A DNA stretch of 64,000 nucleotides, from assembly GCF_019925205.1 (NCBI RefSeq), contig NC_083562.1, positions 22,692,001 through 22,756,000 on the forward strand. Direction: 5' to 3'. Under the pieces are notes generated by a model, which was not told the DNA's origin, made no database searches, and saw nothing but the letters and a program-made list of their open reading frames with translations. Made by a program: the position numbers and the translations under genes. This stretch comes from Metopolophium dirhodum (lineage: Eukaryota > Arthropoda > Insecta > Hemiptera > Aphididae). Position 1 is the first letter of the stretch. Each line of letters starts with the position of its first letter. Positions 1 through 13,889 of this stretch are shown piece by piece.

Positions 1-587
1 CTCATCTCTTTCCAACAATCACCTGTCAACACTACGCCAACGAACGTTTTGCGAAATTGTTTTTCAAAATCGGCCCAGTCTTCAATATCCCTCGATGTGA
101 ACCAATGACGAGCGGCACCGTCTAGATTTGCACGCACAGACTGTAATTTGAAGTTGTCTGGCCAGCGATGTAAGTTAGCGACACCGTTCACTGTTCGCAA
201 CCAATCTTGAGCTTGCGCGCCCGTTGTTAGCCCATTAAAAACTGGTATAGACTTGTTCAAATCTGGGGCGATTGTCATGTCGTTCGATGGTTTTCTATCT
301 TGCTGTGACTTCAGCAGCTCCATTAACATGGCGTTTTGTGACAATAAAGTACAAAGTAGTGTATTCGCATTCACATTACTTGTATCAACATTCAGTTCAT
401 TCGGTTCGTTCGGTATATTGGCGTGCGCTTCCGGTGTATCATTCGTTTCATTGGACGTGTTACTGCGACTTCCCTGCACATCATTCGGTCCATTCTCCTG
501 TCCTTCGTTGTTAACATTTTCTTCTTCATTCATGTTGCTACGAGATCGTGTAACAACTCCGGTGTTCGCATTCGGTGGTTTTGACAT
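1..587 (-). CDS. Gag-like protein of a Ty3/gypsy-type LTR retrotransposon (5' part, cut by the window edge)
   Basis: Reading the minus strand from ATG at 587-585 gives 195 codons with no stop before the window ends. Residues 1-100 are polar and low in complexity, rich in Asn and Glu with repeated NEPN/SNET-like stretches. From about residue 113 the sequence has the spacing of the retrotransposon Gag (capsid-like) family: IPVFNG, then a D-W-L helix, V-A-N-L-H-R-W, L-x-G-A-A-R-H-W-F, and finally W-x-x-F-x-x-x-F-x-x-x-F. Capsid-like Gags package element RNA into cytoplasmic particles. A zinc knuckle and Pol would lie left of the window and cannot be judged. A primer-binding-like site and probable LTR lie just upstream (702-1044), as expected for a 5' end. 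The frame shown is intact, so this copy may be young. It is distinct from host genes; family assignment is from the motif pattern only. Confidence 0.75.
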   Translation of the reverse strand, partial: MSKPPNANTGVVTRSRSNMNEEENVNNEGQENGPNDVQGSRSNTSNETNDTPEAHANIPNEPNELNVDTSNVNANTLLCTLLSQNAMLMELLKSQQDRKPSNDMTIAPDLNKSIPVFNGLTTGAQAQDWLRTVNGVANLHRWPDNFKLQSVRANLDGAARHWFTSRDIEDWADFEKQFRKTFVGVVLTGDCWKEM

Positions 588-684
588 ACTGGTTAATATT
601 CACATTCAAATAAGCATTCGGTAAAAAAAAAAAAATTACACAATAACAATTACATTCATATTTGATTCAGTTGAATCTGAAAAC

Positions 685-704
685 GATCCCACTTCTGAAA
701 CTGA
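685..704 (-). promoter_or_regulatory. Primer-binding-site-like sequence (tRNA-Leu type) of the retrotransposon
   Basis: On the minus strand the bases directly after a CATCA end read GTTTCAGAAGTGGGATCG. This resembles the complement of an insect tRNA-Leu 3' end (…CCCACTTCTGACA-CCA), a primer used by mdg3/micropia-type gypsy elements according to general knowledge. It lies about 100 bases upstream of the Gag ATG, which is the right place. The match is from memory of the tRNA and not computed. Confidence 0.5.
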
Positions 705-1044
705 TGGGCAAGAGTGGTTAATTAAGGAAAAATAAATTAGAACAGAATGATTTAAGGTGAAAACATATTTATTTATTGACACGCGCCGTAACTTGGCGAG
801 CGGTGTCGAACAACTACTCAAAGTATATCAGTACAAAATAAAACTGGTCTACGTTGTCGCAGCGGTCGGCCCGAATCGTCGGGTCGATACCTGCCGACAA
901 CGTAGACAAAAATATAACAATCGGCTTATCGATATAATAGTAATAAATCACCACATATGTAAATATGTAATTATGAATTTAATTGAATTCACTTCGATCA
1001 TGTTATTTTCTGGTAGGTAGCGCATGAAGAATAGGTGCCATACA
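702..1044 (-). repeat. Probable 5' LTR of the gypsy-type element
   Basis: The left edge (TGATGGG on plus, so CCCATCA at the LTR 3' end on minus) abuts the primer-binding-like site. On the minus strand an AATAAA cluster lies near 766-776, suited to an R-region polyadenylation signal. Inside is a strong inverted repeat, with 12-bp arms at 848-859 and 895-906 and a second small stem in the loop. The right edge at 1044 (TGTATGG… on minus) is only the most plausible TG start; no second LTR is in the window to confirm it. Confidence is for an LTR existing here, with the right end uncertain by 100-200 bases. Confidence 0.45.
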
Positions 1045-4000
1045 ATGTGAGGAAAAGACACCGAGACTTGTGACAATTGTGTATAAATTGATTTTCCTAT
1101 TGTATTAGATATTTTCCCCTCATTCCCACAATAAAACGACTTTAAACTTGTACATTTTTAACTTTTCGGTTTGTAACTTGTATGCTTTTAATTGACGTTG
1201 ACATATTGTTTTAAACAAAAATATTTAAAACATAGCCAAGTGATAAATTGTTTAATACTTATATAATATTTATCACCACATGTATATTATGATTATCTAC
1301 ATAGAATACTGTATTTTAATATATTATAAACAAGCTTGAAAAATGATTGAAACAACTCGATATATTTTTCAAGTCCAACATCGAAACGACATAAGTAATA
1401 ATTATATTTAAATGTTTAATATATTATTGTTTACTGTAGTCAAATTTACCAATAAGATTTTGAAAAAAACCACAGTATACAGGGTAATTTTAAATAATTG
1501 TACTGCATTTTTAACAGATTCTCAGATATTTAAGGAATGTATGTATACTTATTGAAGTTACCAGAAATAAGGAACTATAGAAGAAGATTTGTCGATCCAT
1601 AAACATATTAATCCCCGCCGAAAGATAAAAACAAAATGTTTTGCTGTGTAACAATTACAACAGTCTATATACTCTATAGTCTATATACACAATCTGACGA
1701 TAAAAAATTGTATAGGTATGCCACATTAAGTATATTTATTATTACATCCATCCGAATTTCAGCGGTTTTAGCAAGTCTCACGGATGATCGTATTATATAA
1801 TTATATTCACGGCACATGTATTATCATCCTGCAGTGTTACTATATGTAGCGTTTTATAGTATGCAGGTATATCAATGGCCAATATTTTAAAAATGTAGAA
1901 AAATACACATATTTTGGTGCACTCAAATACTCAATAAAGGTAATATGATAATAAAACGAGAAACAAACATAAAACACAATTGTGTACAACAACAGGCCTT
2001 TAAGTATGGTATAGCAATAACGCATATCATAAAAACATTAAATAAATAAATCGTTCCCATGCGAAGTGTCCAAGTGATCAGTTTTTGGCCGCAAGTCGTA
2101 ACTATATTACCAGCTAGGTACTACATAACCTATATACCTTTATTGTATTATAATATTGGCACGTTGTCCTGACCTGTCCGGGGTCGGGTCCGACTATACG
2201 ATAAAACGACTCGACCGCGTACGTTTTCCAAAGGATTTTCATCGGTATTGTTTTGCGATATTTTTTCGCGGGCAATCGTGATGCATGCGGCGCACACGGG
2301 CATTCCGCGGACTGCGGTCGTATCGATTAAATCGCATTAATGCATATTATAATATATCGTATAAATGGTAATGTTTTCTTTCTTTTTTTTTCGACTTTCA
2401 GCACAATGTACACAATTGAGTGTATACAAAGGTAAGTACACGCATATAACATACAACCCATATACACTGCTGTCACGCTCTCGACGGCGGCGGCGGCGGC
2501 GGCACCAATGGGTATAGGTATTATTATAATAATATAAACACCACGTTAATGAAGTGTATACCTACGAGGTATCTGTTCACAAACACACACACACACATTT
2601 ATTATTTATCGGTGAAAATTCGCACAGTACTCAGTCAATCATTACAATGTTATACCGCGCATTTATATACCTATATATATACCTAGTATAGATAATAATT
2701 GTATATACGTACGAAATAGTAGATTTCGTATACACGTGTTTCGGCGGCCTAATTGATTATGTTCGTAAACACGGAATATAATATTATGTAGGTATATATA
2801 ATTGTCAGCGCGTAATAATTATGTCAATGCTGTTCGTCTATGTATTATACGTATTATTATAGACATTTTCGTCCCTGGCGGCCGTAAGGTCGTTGAGTGC
2901 AAAAATGTGCACGTACCTACCCACCGCGTGCGATATAGTATAATACGTGCAGCTCGATAGTATTACAGTCGTCGTGTCCGTCAGTCGTCATAATTATTGC
3001 CATCACATTGTTATCCGTTTTATTTATTTTTTAAATATATTATAAAGTACATAGGAAATCGAACGAATCGTACATTATTCGTCCGGCATTGTCGTCGTCG
3101 TCGTCGTCGAATACGATCGTGTTAACATAATATTATTATCGTATACGTAGATATACTGAAGACGACATAGTCGTAAGTCACTACATACCTATACCTACTG
3201 AACTACTACCATTCCAGAACTTTATAGTATAACGTATAATGCTCGCGCAGAATTTATGATCACAGCTCTCGACCCTGTCAATATAATGGCCCATTAACGG
3301 TATACACGCACGATAGTTGTTTATGTATAAATAATTTACGTTACAATATATTACATATCATCATTACACTACCTATTTCATTTGGAGAAACGTTTGATCG
3401 TTGTTATTTTTTTTATCGTGGCTGACAAAGACGGTTTTACTGACGATAATAGTATTATATACTATATTGTTCTAGAAATATCCGCTGATAATAATATTCG
3501 GGACTATATTTTTGATGACATATGACAATACATTTTTTCAACATTTAGCTTGAAAAACTAAAAATGCGTTCAAAAATTGCCTCCAAATTCAGTTTCATTG
3601 TTAGATATTATAATATTCAAGGAAAGTAAATGATTCTAAAATTAAAAATGTTGACGAAAAATCTGACACCCACGTTCCTCCCCCATGTATGTACCCACGG
3701 GTAGGTACATTATATTATGAATTTAATAAAGTAGTATAGGTACCTGCTGGTACATTGAACAGCTTTAAGAAAGACACTTCCTTATATCTAATAATTAGGT
3801 AATCGTAACCATGATACTATAAATTATAAAAGCACGGATGTGCAAGGCACTCAACTAGTTGTATCTATAAACGTTGAGCATCAAAATTGTTTATTTAGTT
3901 AAAAGATATGTTACTTGTTACTTTGATACTTTGGAAATTTGTAAATGGTTACATACTTACATGTTACAGTTACTTTGTTACACTTATTTAAAAGTACGAT

Positions 4001-5583
4001 GAGTTGCCAAATTACATATTATTATTTATGTTTATTTAAATTATTTTCTTCAAAAAAATAATTAAACAACTAAATATTTATTTCAGATGAAATAACAGGT
4101 AGGTTTGATCAAATAATTCTGTTCAAACTTTAAATCATTAGGCAATCATTGTTATCGATATTCTACAAGAGAAAACAAAATGCATTGATCATTGGGTGTT
4201 AAAGAAAATATCTTATTATTATTGTACTTATTTAAATGAAACAGAAGACTTCACACTACACAAAAAAATCTTGAATTGAAAGTCGCAATAAAAATGAAAA
4301 TGATAGTTAACACGAGTTATATTAATTTATATAATTACTTGAAAATTACGTACAATGATAATTACGAGTTAAAAATGTAAATATAGATAGTAGGTTATGT
4401 AACTGCAGTGATAATCATAGTGTCTAATAAAAGTATTTTATAACTCAACATTGACCATTTTATCTTAAGCAGTATTACAAACGAACGATTCATCATCGAC
4501 TAATTTGAATAACTAAAATAAACTTAATAACAAATATTTGAACATACCTAATTAAATACTTGATATTAAATCCATAATAACTTTTATTTATAATATACAT
4601 TTGGTGGAAGTTCAATCATAGTACGCGTACTTAACGAAGTTTTAAAGGAATTTAGATTTTGAAAAGCCTTGCGAGTTGATTAAATTAATTTTTTATTTAT
4701 ATTATATTTATTATCGGTTACTATAGAAGCAACCATTTGAAAAAAAAAGGTAACCAGATTTTGTTGATACGTTTTATTTGGTTGCTATGGTTAAACTATT
4801 CATCGGTTTCTATAGTACTAAAACAAGTAATTGGGTGGTCATAGCAGCTGTAATGCAAAATAGGCCACTTGAAATCGGTCAGAAAAAAAGAAGTATATCC
4901 AGCCCCAAACATGTACCTATATAAAGTTATGATCTTGGTCCGGCATATAGAATTAAAAATTTAAAAAGCTAACCAGTCTTGGTGATTTTGCTGTGGTGGT
5001 TTTGCCTGTTTTGAGGAGTGCGATGGGTGTGATTACCCTACTTGGGACTCAATTAATTATTTTTAATACCTAAGTATGTAAATATTTAAAAAATAATAAT
5101 TTATTGCAATTATTAACAGTATTATAAACGTTTTAAAATATAACAAAAATAAAACGCAAGTATAACTTGCACTACTGCAATAGTCATAACAGTTTTCGAA
5201 AAGAGGATTAATTCAAATTTGTTCGTGCCTTGGTACCAAATTCACCCTCTCCACCCCATTCTGAAGTGTTGTCAAAATCTCTACTTTGGTTTTGTGTAAA
5301 AAAAAGTTTTAGCTGGGTTTTATTTTTATTTTGTCTATAGATTGTCGCGGTTTTCGGTTTATATGTAGGCCTTGTGGAAATACAATAGGAATAGGTGAAA
5401 TAAGGGGGTGCTTTCAGCCGCTCAAATATTCCATTAGCCCCCCAAAAAACAACAGTTTTTTAGTTGGGTGGGATCAAAGCCCCTCCTCCCCCGCTCACAT
5501 TGATGTTGAAAATGTTAGCCCCCACTAAAATTTTAATGGATTACCACCTATGTGTTGGCAATGGGCATGGTGCATATTTAATT
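1045..5583. other. AT-rich non-coding block
   Basis: No supported gene is visible apart from the 30-nt candidate exon at 2402-2431. A moderately CpG-rich patch lies at about 2150-2520, with a short GGC/GGCG run near 2487, and GTC/GTCGTC runs lie near 3090. At about 4710-4850 the phrase GGTT(A/G/T)CTATRG recurs four times in 130 bases. Around 5230-5560 is a diverged repeat-like stretch with short C runs. This block is probably intronic to the gene starting at 22098 (inference). Confidence 0.5.
2402..2431 (+). other. Candidate 30-nt exon with strong splice borders
   Basis: A long pyrimidine tract (about 2378-2398) ends in CAG at 2399-2401. Thirty bases later there is GGTAAGTAC, a near-consensus donor starting at 2432. 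Two of the three frames are open across the 30 bases, and one contains ATG at 2406. Both borders are on the plus strand, opposite to the gene at 22098. It could be a micro-exon or 5' UTR exon of a plus-strand transcript, or a chance pairing of splice-like words in a huge non-coding region. No neighbouring exon was found. Confidence 0.22.
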
Positions 5584-6117
5584 CGGTGTTTCCGAATTGC
5601 GGACAAAGTGACAAAAACCATGTGAGTTGCGGATGAAATGTAAAAAGGTAACATACGAATTGCGGACACAAATATAAGATAAGAAATTTCCTATTATTAT
5701 TTTTGATATAGCGATCGTGGACGTTGGGAAATTATTGTTTGATATACAGGCTGTTTCAAAAACATTTTTACCACAAGATCTATAAAAACTATGACGATAA
5801 ATATTGATGATAATCTATAAATATTTTATAAACAATTTTTTCCACAAAATTAAAACAATAAATAATTCAACATTTTAAAAATAACGATTGCTCTTTTGCA
5901 AGACACAAATATTTCTAACCCCACCTAGCAATTTTTTTGGTAGCTTGTCCTAAGTCCTGAAAAAGTGGTGAAGGGAAATATTTGTGTCCACAACTAACGT
6001 GGTTTTTATTAAAAAAAGCTCTGTACGCAATTAGTATTATGACAACGAAACTCGTGTCCGCAATTGTTATGTTATAATTCCTGACCTAAATAATTCGTCC
6101 GCAACTAGTATGTGTCC
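5584..6117. mobile_element. Non-autonomous element with repeated (A/G)NTTGCGGAC motifs at both ends
   Basis: The left edge carries AATTGCGGAC at 5595-5604, GTTGCGGAT at 5626-5634 and AATTGCGGAC at 5658-5667. The right edge carries the complement four times: 5986-5994, 6023-6032, 6055-6064 and 6097-6106 (two of these with one change). The outer ends also pair imperfectly (5584-5604 with 6097-6117). The middle is AT-rich with no reading frame. Sub-terminal motifs in opposite orientations are typical of MITEs mobilised by a transposase supplied elsewhere. The superfamily was not recognised and no target duplication was identified. Confidence 0.55.
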
Positions 6118-8060
6118 ATTTAATTATTATAAATGGGGTGGCAAATGTCGAACGAAATTCTACAATTCATAAATTTATACTATGTATAAAACGTTCACAC
6201 GACGGTGGAATGTCTATATGCCTACGACTTGCCGATGACGTTGCGAAACCGTACACACCATAACGATATTATAATAATATAATGATACATTTCATTGGGT
6301 TGTGTGTGAAATCTTCTTCGTTGGAAGAACGTCATTCCGGTGACCACTATACAGCTGTATACGGCTTATTGACACACGCGGAACAGTTTCCGACGCGGGT
6401 GCGGATAAAATAAGTCGTTTCGACATCGCGAAAATAATTATCATAAAGTCGTCGCATCAAATTAGAATAACGCATACTATAAAATATGTATAATATGTTA
6501 TACGTCGCGATTGATTTCCCGTGTGTATAGAAATCGTGTGCGCATACCAATCAATGTGCGCTGTCTTAGATTTATACGATTTTAATGACGGCACGATGTA
6601 TAAAATATATATATATAAGTAAGTAACTATAATATTTTCATTCCTCAAGCGCGCGAGCTCACATTTTTCTGATGCTGCGCATTGCGCGTATATATTATTA
6701 CATTCGTCGTACCTATATAAATCGCGAACGGTATCATTACAAATTACGAGGTATAGGTAACAATATTATTATCATTTATCATTATTATTACTATGTCATC
6801 GGACGTCGTGGTTGGTCGATCCGTACGCATCATCATATTATACATGATTATAATATATTATTATTATTATATAGTTTGAGCCTTGGAGTGGTCGCCGTAC
6901 GTATTGTATGTCATTACTTAACGGGCGCCACGTATTTTAATATGCGTGTATTTACGTAATATATTATTATTATTATGATATTATACAATATAATATGTAT
7001 AGTGGACACGACTGCCGCACGACAACCGGATGACAAACTAAACACGTTCTACTGAAATCCTATACGCCACCGCCTTGGACATCTCCACCGCTGCCGCCAA
7101 ATAGGTCTTTCGGATCGTATATAGACTGAAATCCGATAGGTTTTTGTGGACGGTCGTGACAAATGCACTTAGATCTCGATATCTATATAATATATTATAA
7201 TTTATATTATAATAATATAATACATTAGGTATATATTATTATAATGTATTTCGTACCGGTGGAAATGGCATGTCTTGTCAATCCAATTTATTATATTATA
7301 TTCGACATCATACATACGCCTACCTATGCGACGCGTGTCATTGCTTTTATTACAATACATGTAACACCACATTTTTCAGACTGATAAAGCCATGATCGAA
7401 TACAAAATCTATTGTTTTATTAAAATATAAGTAACAATTTTTACAACTTTAGTCCCCCGATTCACGTTTATTATAATAATATATAATAGTATAATCTATA
7501 CCTTTCTACAGGTTTGATACGTCTGCAGTAGCGAGACGCGTTACGTTATAATATACCTACTTCATAAAAGGCAACGTTTTTTCAACACTATACTAGGTAC
7601 ACATTATTGTCATGAACATAACATATATATTGTATGACGATAGGTAGTACACGTGCACTACAAATGTTATGGACATTTAAAGACATCGCGAGGCAATAAG
7701 ATTTTTTTCAAAATCCGCGAGCAGCTGAGAAGTGAGAACGGACGTTACACCATTATTAAATATTATACGCGACTATGCGACTATAATATAATATGCGATA
7801 ATATTATAGTATAATAATAAAATAATAATAAAAGCGTATATGGGTGTGAACAAGTGTCCTGGCATCTATATATATGATTTAATGAAAACGTTCTCGGTGA
7901 AACAATAATCAGGAAAATGTCGTCCGCATTATAAATAAGAAATCGCGGTTCACAGACATTTCACACTTCATATTATTAAAGAAAAAAAAACTCGTATAAT
8001 AATTATAATTGCGTATCTCGATAATTTATTGCCTACGAAATACTGCGCAGGCCAATTTAT

Positions 8061-8091
<31 letters not shown>

Positions 8092-9419
8092 GAATATAAT
8101 ATATTATATAGCTGTTTATCTGTCAATCAACTTACTCACTGCTCCACTAAAATTCACACAACATCTGCGCAACGACAACGCATATAATCAGCCAAATATG
8201 GTCCGTAATTATCTCGCGATTAGACATTATATATTTATTTTATAGTGCGTATATTATACAAATATTTCAACAAACTAATAAAATCTTTTAATTCACATCA
8301 AACTATAAACAAACACAATGTTAATATAAAATTATTAATTATTCCAATACGCTCGGTTTTCGAGAACATAAAATACCATAATATTCGTTTCTCGTAATAT
8401 TCTTACTAATTGTTTTTCCACTTCTATTTCTACATTCCATAATCTAACTATCTGGTGATTTTTGTATTATGTATAGGTACACGGGAATGAATATTTTTCG
8501 ATTTTTACGATTATCTTTTTTACCTAGGTACGTTCCATCCGTTACGGTGAGAAAAACGTTCTTTGGTTTGTACCGGAATAACTCGACGGGAAATTAGTCG
8601 AATTAATAATATACTTATACTTAATAATCAATATATTCTTACATGAAGTTAATACTGGAAGAGCTGGTTTACCACAGAAATAATACTACGTGATAACGCG
8701 AAAAAATGTATTGATTATAATAATAAATCAAAATAGGAAATTAGGCAGTGACACCAATCGGTTTCTTAAACAATAATTTCACTTAGCTCATACTCACACT
8801 GTTCCAGCAGATACAGATTATATATTTAAAAATCGGATGCATGAATAGGGCTTTAGTAAGTAAACTTCATGGTTGTATAAAATAATATGAACCCATATAT
8901 TATTGGAGAATATATTATTATAGCCTTACCTAATTTTATATTAAGTTTGAGTATAATATTTTAATATTAATTGTATTAAAGTCGTACAGCACTAATACCT
9001 ATTACATAATCATCATTATTGTTTACAGTAAAACAAGAAATTAGGTTTTACCTATACATTTTCCTCTAATTATTAGGCTATTACATAATATATTTTGGAT
9101 AAGATAATATAAGGCCTAAGACTTAAGTGGATTATTATTTTTCTGTGATTACTTTTTTGTGAAAATATTGTGCTCAATACGTTGTAACTACCACCCTTAT
9201 GAAACAGGGTAGTAAAACCGTGTACCAATATCGTTTTTTTCCATCCAAGAGAGTTTGACGAAGAATCGGTTAAACAATAATATTATATATTTTTTTGTAT
9301 TATGTAGTTGTCTGGGCGCTTTCACAGAATATCCTACGATATAAACATATAATATACTTCGATGACGAAATTTACAAATTATAAGATATTTGTATCGGAG
9401 GTTAAAAAAATAAGAGAGG
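6118..9419. other. AT-rich non-coding block with TA microsatellite
   Basis: No coding sequence is supported. A pure TA run lies at about 8065-8091. Words built on ATAATATTATA are very frequent, especially at 6740-7000, 7190-7260 and 7780-7830. Confidence 0.5.
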
Positions 9420-9757
9420 CCTAACTGCGGTGGCCGTATACTGCACAAACACACACACACACATACGCGCACACACATACACACACGCGCGAGCGTACGC
9501 GATATACCCGTCGAATACCACCGAGGGGCTTTCGCACCCACACCTAGTCCGTGACACACCCGAAGTCGTCAACAACGCAAAGACCGCGACTCACCGTCTT
9601 CGTCTTGGCGAACTTGGCGAGGTTGTATTTTTTTGTTTCGGTGTCTCCTCGGCAGCAACAGACCGACCGACCGACCGACCCCACGCGCATAAATAGGTCA
9701 CCGTGTGCAACGGCTGCACGTGTCTTTCCGACGTAGTTCTTCACGTCAGTGCGTGTG

Positions 9758-9799
<42 letters not shown>

Positions 9800-9830
9800 G
9801 GCGTACACGTCGGTATTTCGACAAATCGGA
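9420..9830. other. CpG-rich patch framed by CA/GT microsatellites
   Basis: A CA-rich run (about 9448-9485) and a pure TG run (9762-9799) frame roughly 270 bases that are much richer in CpG than their surroundings and include a GACC tandem run (9658-9682). On the minus strand a GTGAGT donor-like word near 9590 follows a frame reading KYNLAKFAKTKT. This makes a promoter or untranslated first exon conceivable, but nothing else supports a gene. Confidence 0.3.
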
Positions 9831-12800
9831 AGAAAAACGTAAAAAAATCTTTAAAAAAAAACCACCTCCGGCACACGTCAAATATAATAACGTACGCGTA
9901 CCTGTATATTTATTAAATAGGTATACGTGATCACGTTCCCGAAAGGCGCGATGCATATAATATTAATAATTATTATATAGCTGATGCCTGACAATAATTA
10001 TAATCATAATAAGACGGACGATAAAAGAAACACTATATTATAGCTACCGAATTCCTCGGAGTCATATCCATTACCACAACTATTATAATATAACATTATA
10101 CACAGCCGGCGACGGGTGTGTTATTATTTTTTCAACACGCTGTCGTCGCCGTACGACCCGCGACCGTGTAAGTACTGTATACTTGTTGCGATATATATAT
10201 ATATATAATTACGTATAATATATAATGACGACCGTTTGATCCTTCGGTGGATGCGTTTTCGAAAGAAATGTCATCGCACTATTTATGGGTATATCGTGTT
10301 ACTTGCCGCCGCCACCGCCGCACACGTTGATATTATTATATTTGACCGTGTGGTGGCGGTATGATAATTATTAGCTCCAGTGAAAAACTCCGCCTTTTTT
10401 CACTCATATGACTCTGACGCCGTAATCGATGTATACTATATTAATATTATCATATTAGTAAAGTTATGTATATAGGACCGGTTGGCCGTGGACCATGGCC
10501 TGCGCCGCCGCGTTGGGGGCTGTTTTTTGTTGTGTTTTTTATCATCTCTCGATCAGCTAACGAGGAAAATTGAATATGATTATTATTACTATGCAAAACT
10601 ATTTAAAAGACCGTCGGCAACGATATCTCATCATCAATAGGAGCCTCGGAGAACCGTATAATTTTTTATTTCCTAAATACAATGCGACATCGTCGTCTAT
10701 ATAATATAAAATCATACTATATTATACCTTAAAAACTTGTCTGCGTTAGAAATTATTCTGTTCGCATATCTATTAAAAAACAAAACATTGCAGATTATTT
10801 TTATTTTTGTATTCCCACGGAATACATTTCTAGGGTTTTTCGTAAATTAATTGTATAATAAACGATTATTCAAAACATCACCATGTATGAGTCTTTGACG
10901 TACTCAGACTGCAGCCGTCACGTTACAAACGAATTGGGCAGTGAATACCATATTGGCCGGTAGGTATACTCTTAACCAGAACAATAAATATTAACATAAT
11001 TGTTAAAAATATTATTATATGACAGTCGGATACGTTCCAAAAACTATTTCTTATTTACCAACGGTTAATTTTTTTTTGTGTGTGTCACTGGTGTTAAAAT
11101 CAATCAATAAGCATTTGAAAACATTTAAGAAACGACTAACACTCTACATACGAGTAGGAAGGTAAGTTTTGGAAAAATATGACCATGTGTTACTATCATG
11201 ATATTAAATTAAGATTTTTTAAATCATACAAACAAGACAATGAATGATTTTTAACTCATAACGGGTTTTTCCAATCAAAAACTATTCAATATACCATATA
11301 GATACTTATATACAATAATAAATAAAACTATGCCAGTGAAATAATAAGGAAAATTGTTATGCATTTAATAGGTATTTACTGTTTGTTTAGGGTCTTAAGC
11401 TAAATTGAATAGCCTAGAAAAATATTAAATACGTATTACTTTAAGTATCAGTGACGAGCAAAATAATTCATAGATAAATTTAAATATTTTTACTTGTTAT
11501 TATTATTCACTGTACGTTGTTTATAATATATTCTTAAGCTATTATTCGGGTGGTATAATGTAATATTTATATATTGTTTTTTAATTTTCTTATGTAGTTG
11601 CATTATGAAGACATCATCATAATCCATATAGACAAATATATTTTGCATTGGCCGAAATGTTATTGAAACAACAATATGTAACCGTATAATTATGTACGTC
11701 GTGAATCGGTGGTATAATATTTATTACGAGTATTTAGAAAATAAAACGCAAGCAAGTAGACATTATTATTATAATATAGGTATATTAGTACTTATACAAC
11801 AGCTGCGACGCAACAACAATATTATTATAATAATCGTTTCGATTGAGTTGTAAAATAAACCATCTAAACGTCTCGTAAAATTATTGGTAGTGGATGGTGT
11901 TATTTTTTTGACAGCCAACTAGTAAATATTAATAATAATAACAGTAACGTGGATGAAATATGAAAATAATTGCTGTATAATATTATTGATATAATATAAT
12001 ATGAATGGCGTGGGCATACACCGACCGTGTTAATTCAGTGGGCATTCGCGTATACTATAATATTATTATCATTATTATGATAATGTGTATAGATAAGTCC
12101 AGTGCATGGTTTATCGAGTGTTTATATCGTATAATGACGATATAATAATAAGAGTATAATATACATCCTTCGGTAGTCGGCGGTCGAGTGATGCTGCGTA
12201 TACATACCTATAATAATATAATATAATTTGCCCGCCCGTTCTTTGTGACTATATACTAAACACGTCGCGTTGTAATTGTGTGGTACATATTATTATTATA
12301 CATTATAAATACGGAGTAATTGCACCTGGGAATAGTAATTTACATCGATTCGACCGATTCGGATGTGGGAGCGACGACGTAGGAATAAACAAAACTATTA
12401 AAAATCTTAATAATATATTATAATAGCCGAGCAAGATAGACTGAAAAAAAAAAACTATTTTTTTTTAAATATGGTTCAAACACAATAAAAAAATATGATT
12501 AAATATGTATGCATTTTAGTCCGGCGTTCATTATAATATTATTATTATCGCATCGCGGTACAAACCTTATTATTCGTACGGCAGCGTACGGGTGGGAGGA
12601 AATTACAAATTTAATATTATGACACACATAATAATGATAATATTATGATATGTGCTGCCGCACGCTGCAGGAGTGTCCTGGTCGGGTAGAATTTTTTCGT
12701 GCGAAACCGTCGCGAAACAAAGAGATGGGCGTGAGAAACTGCAAGCGCCGCGGACATCATCATCAGTGTGCACAGCTATATTATAATGTAAAATATAAAC

Positions 12801-13889
12801 AATGCACACTGCGTATAAGATGCAAAACATATATTTATACGTAAATCGTAGGTAAAGTGTTCGATGTTGTGTCCGCTGCGCCTGCAAGTCCGCGGAGTAC
12901 AGGATTTATAATAATATAATAGGTACCTGCCTAAAAAATTACACGCGCACTCATTTGTGGTTTTACGATATTTTTTGGAATTTTGTGTGTTTCCGGTCGA
13001 AATCATATGATAATATCATACATAATAATACTGCTTATAATAACACGCGTACATAGTATAAGACGTGCAGCATACAATATAATAATGCGTTTAGGTGCGT
13101 AGGTGTTAAAATATTATATATAGGTACACGGTTCGTGAATTTCCCAGGACGTCAGCAGAACTTAATAATTATCGTCGTTATAATACGATCGTCGGCGAGT
13201 CGAAATTATAATTTTATTGTAACTTGCAATTTATTATAGTACACACGTATACAGACGGCCATACAGGTGGCATTCCGAATCGACGTGCGTGTGCAAAGAC
13301 TACGGTGCACGTTACAGAAAATCGTAATTGAAATTGTACATATTTGGTGGCGTTCAGATATCGCGCGGTGTTAAACAATCGCCCACCACCTCGAATCTTT
13401 AAATATTTTTTTTTGTTTTCCCCAGATAGTCCGTCACGCCCCGGTATTTGTGCGTGTTATAACCTAACTTCTTTATTATAGCGCATTAATATGAATATTC
13501 ATCGTACAAGATTTAAACGTCTACGATACCCTATATACGTTTGTAACCAAATAGTGGCAAGTCAAAATCAAAAATAGTGATAAATTAAAAGAGCTCATGA
13601 GGAAAGTGTAATAACTATAACCAAGATCACTGTGGCATTGATAGACATTCATTTCAACCTAGGAAGGAAAAGTTACAATAAAAGTAGACCTAAAATCTCC
13701 AAAAAGAAAAAATGCATCAGATGTTCACTAATCATCATCGCGGAGAGGGAGTCAACCAAAACCACTTTCCGGGAAAATATAAGACCCCTGCAAAACGTCC
13801 AACACAAACCTCGCAAAACAAGCGTCTAAAAGATGGTTTATTATATACATTTATCCGTAGTTACATATTAAGCTCGTATAATATGTTTG
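9831..13889. other. AT-rich non-coding block
   Basis: No gene is supported. Short CpG-richer patches lie at 10100-10170 (followed by GTAAGTAC at about 10169), 10290-10340 and 12540-12900. Bases 13620-13850 are less AT-rich and give overlapping short frames with Lys/Arg-rich readings; none resembles a known domain. This stretch directly adjoins the foldback element and may be part of a larger insertion. Confidence 0.45.

Noticed and set aside
4710..4850. Repeated GGTTNCTATRG words suggesting RFX X-box sites
   Set aside because: The words lack the paired half-site needed for an X-box and lie in a repeat-like stretch with no gene start.
9197..9956. Frames with Cys-Val or Thr-His runs
   Set aside because: These are readings of the CA/GT microsatellites.
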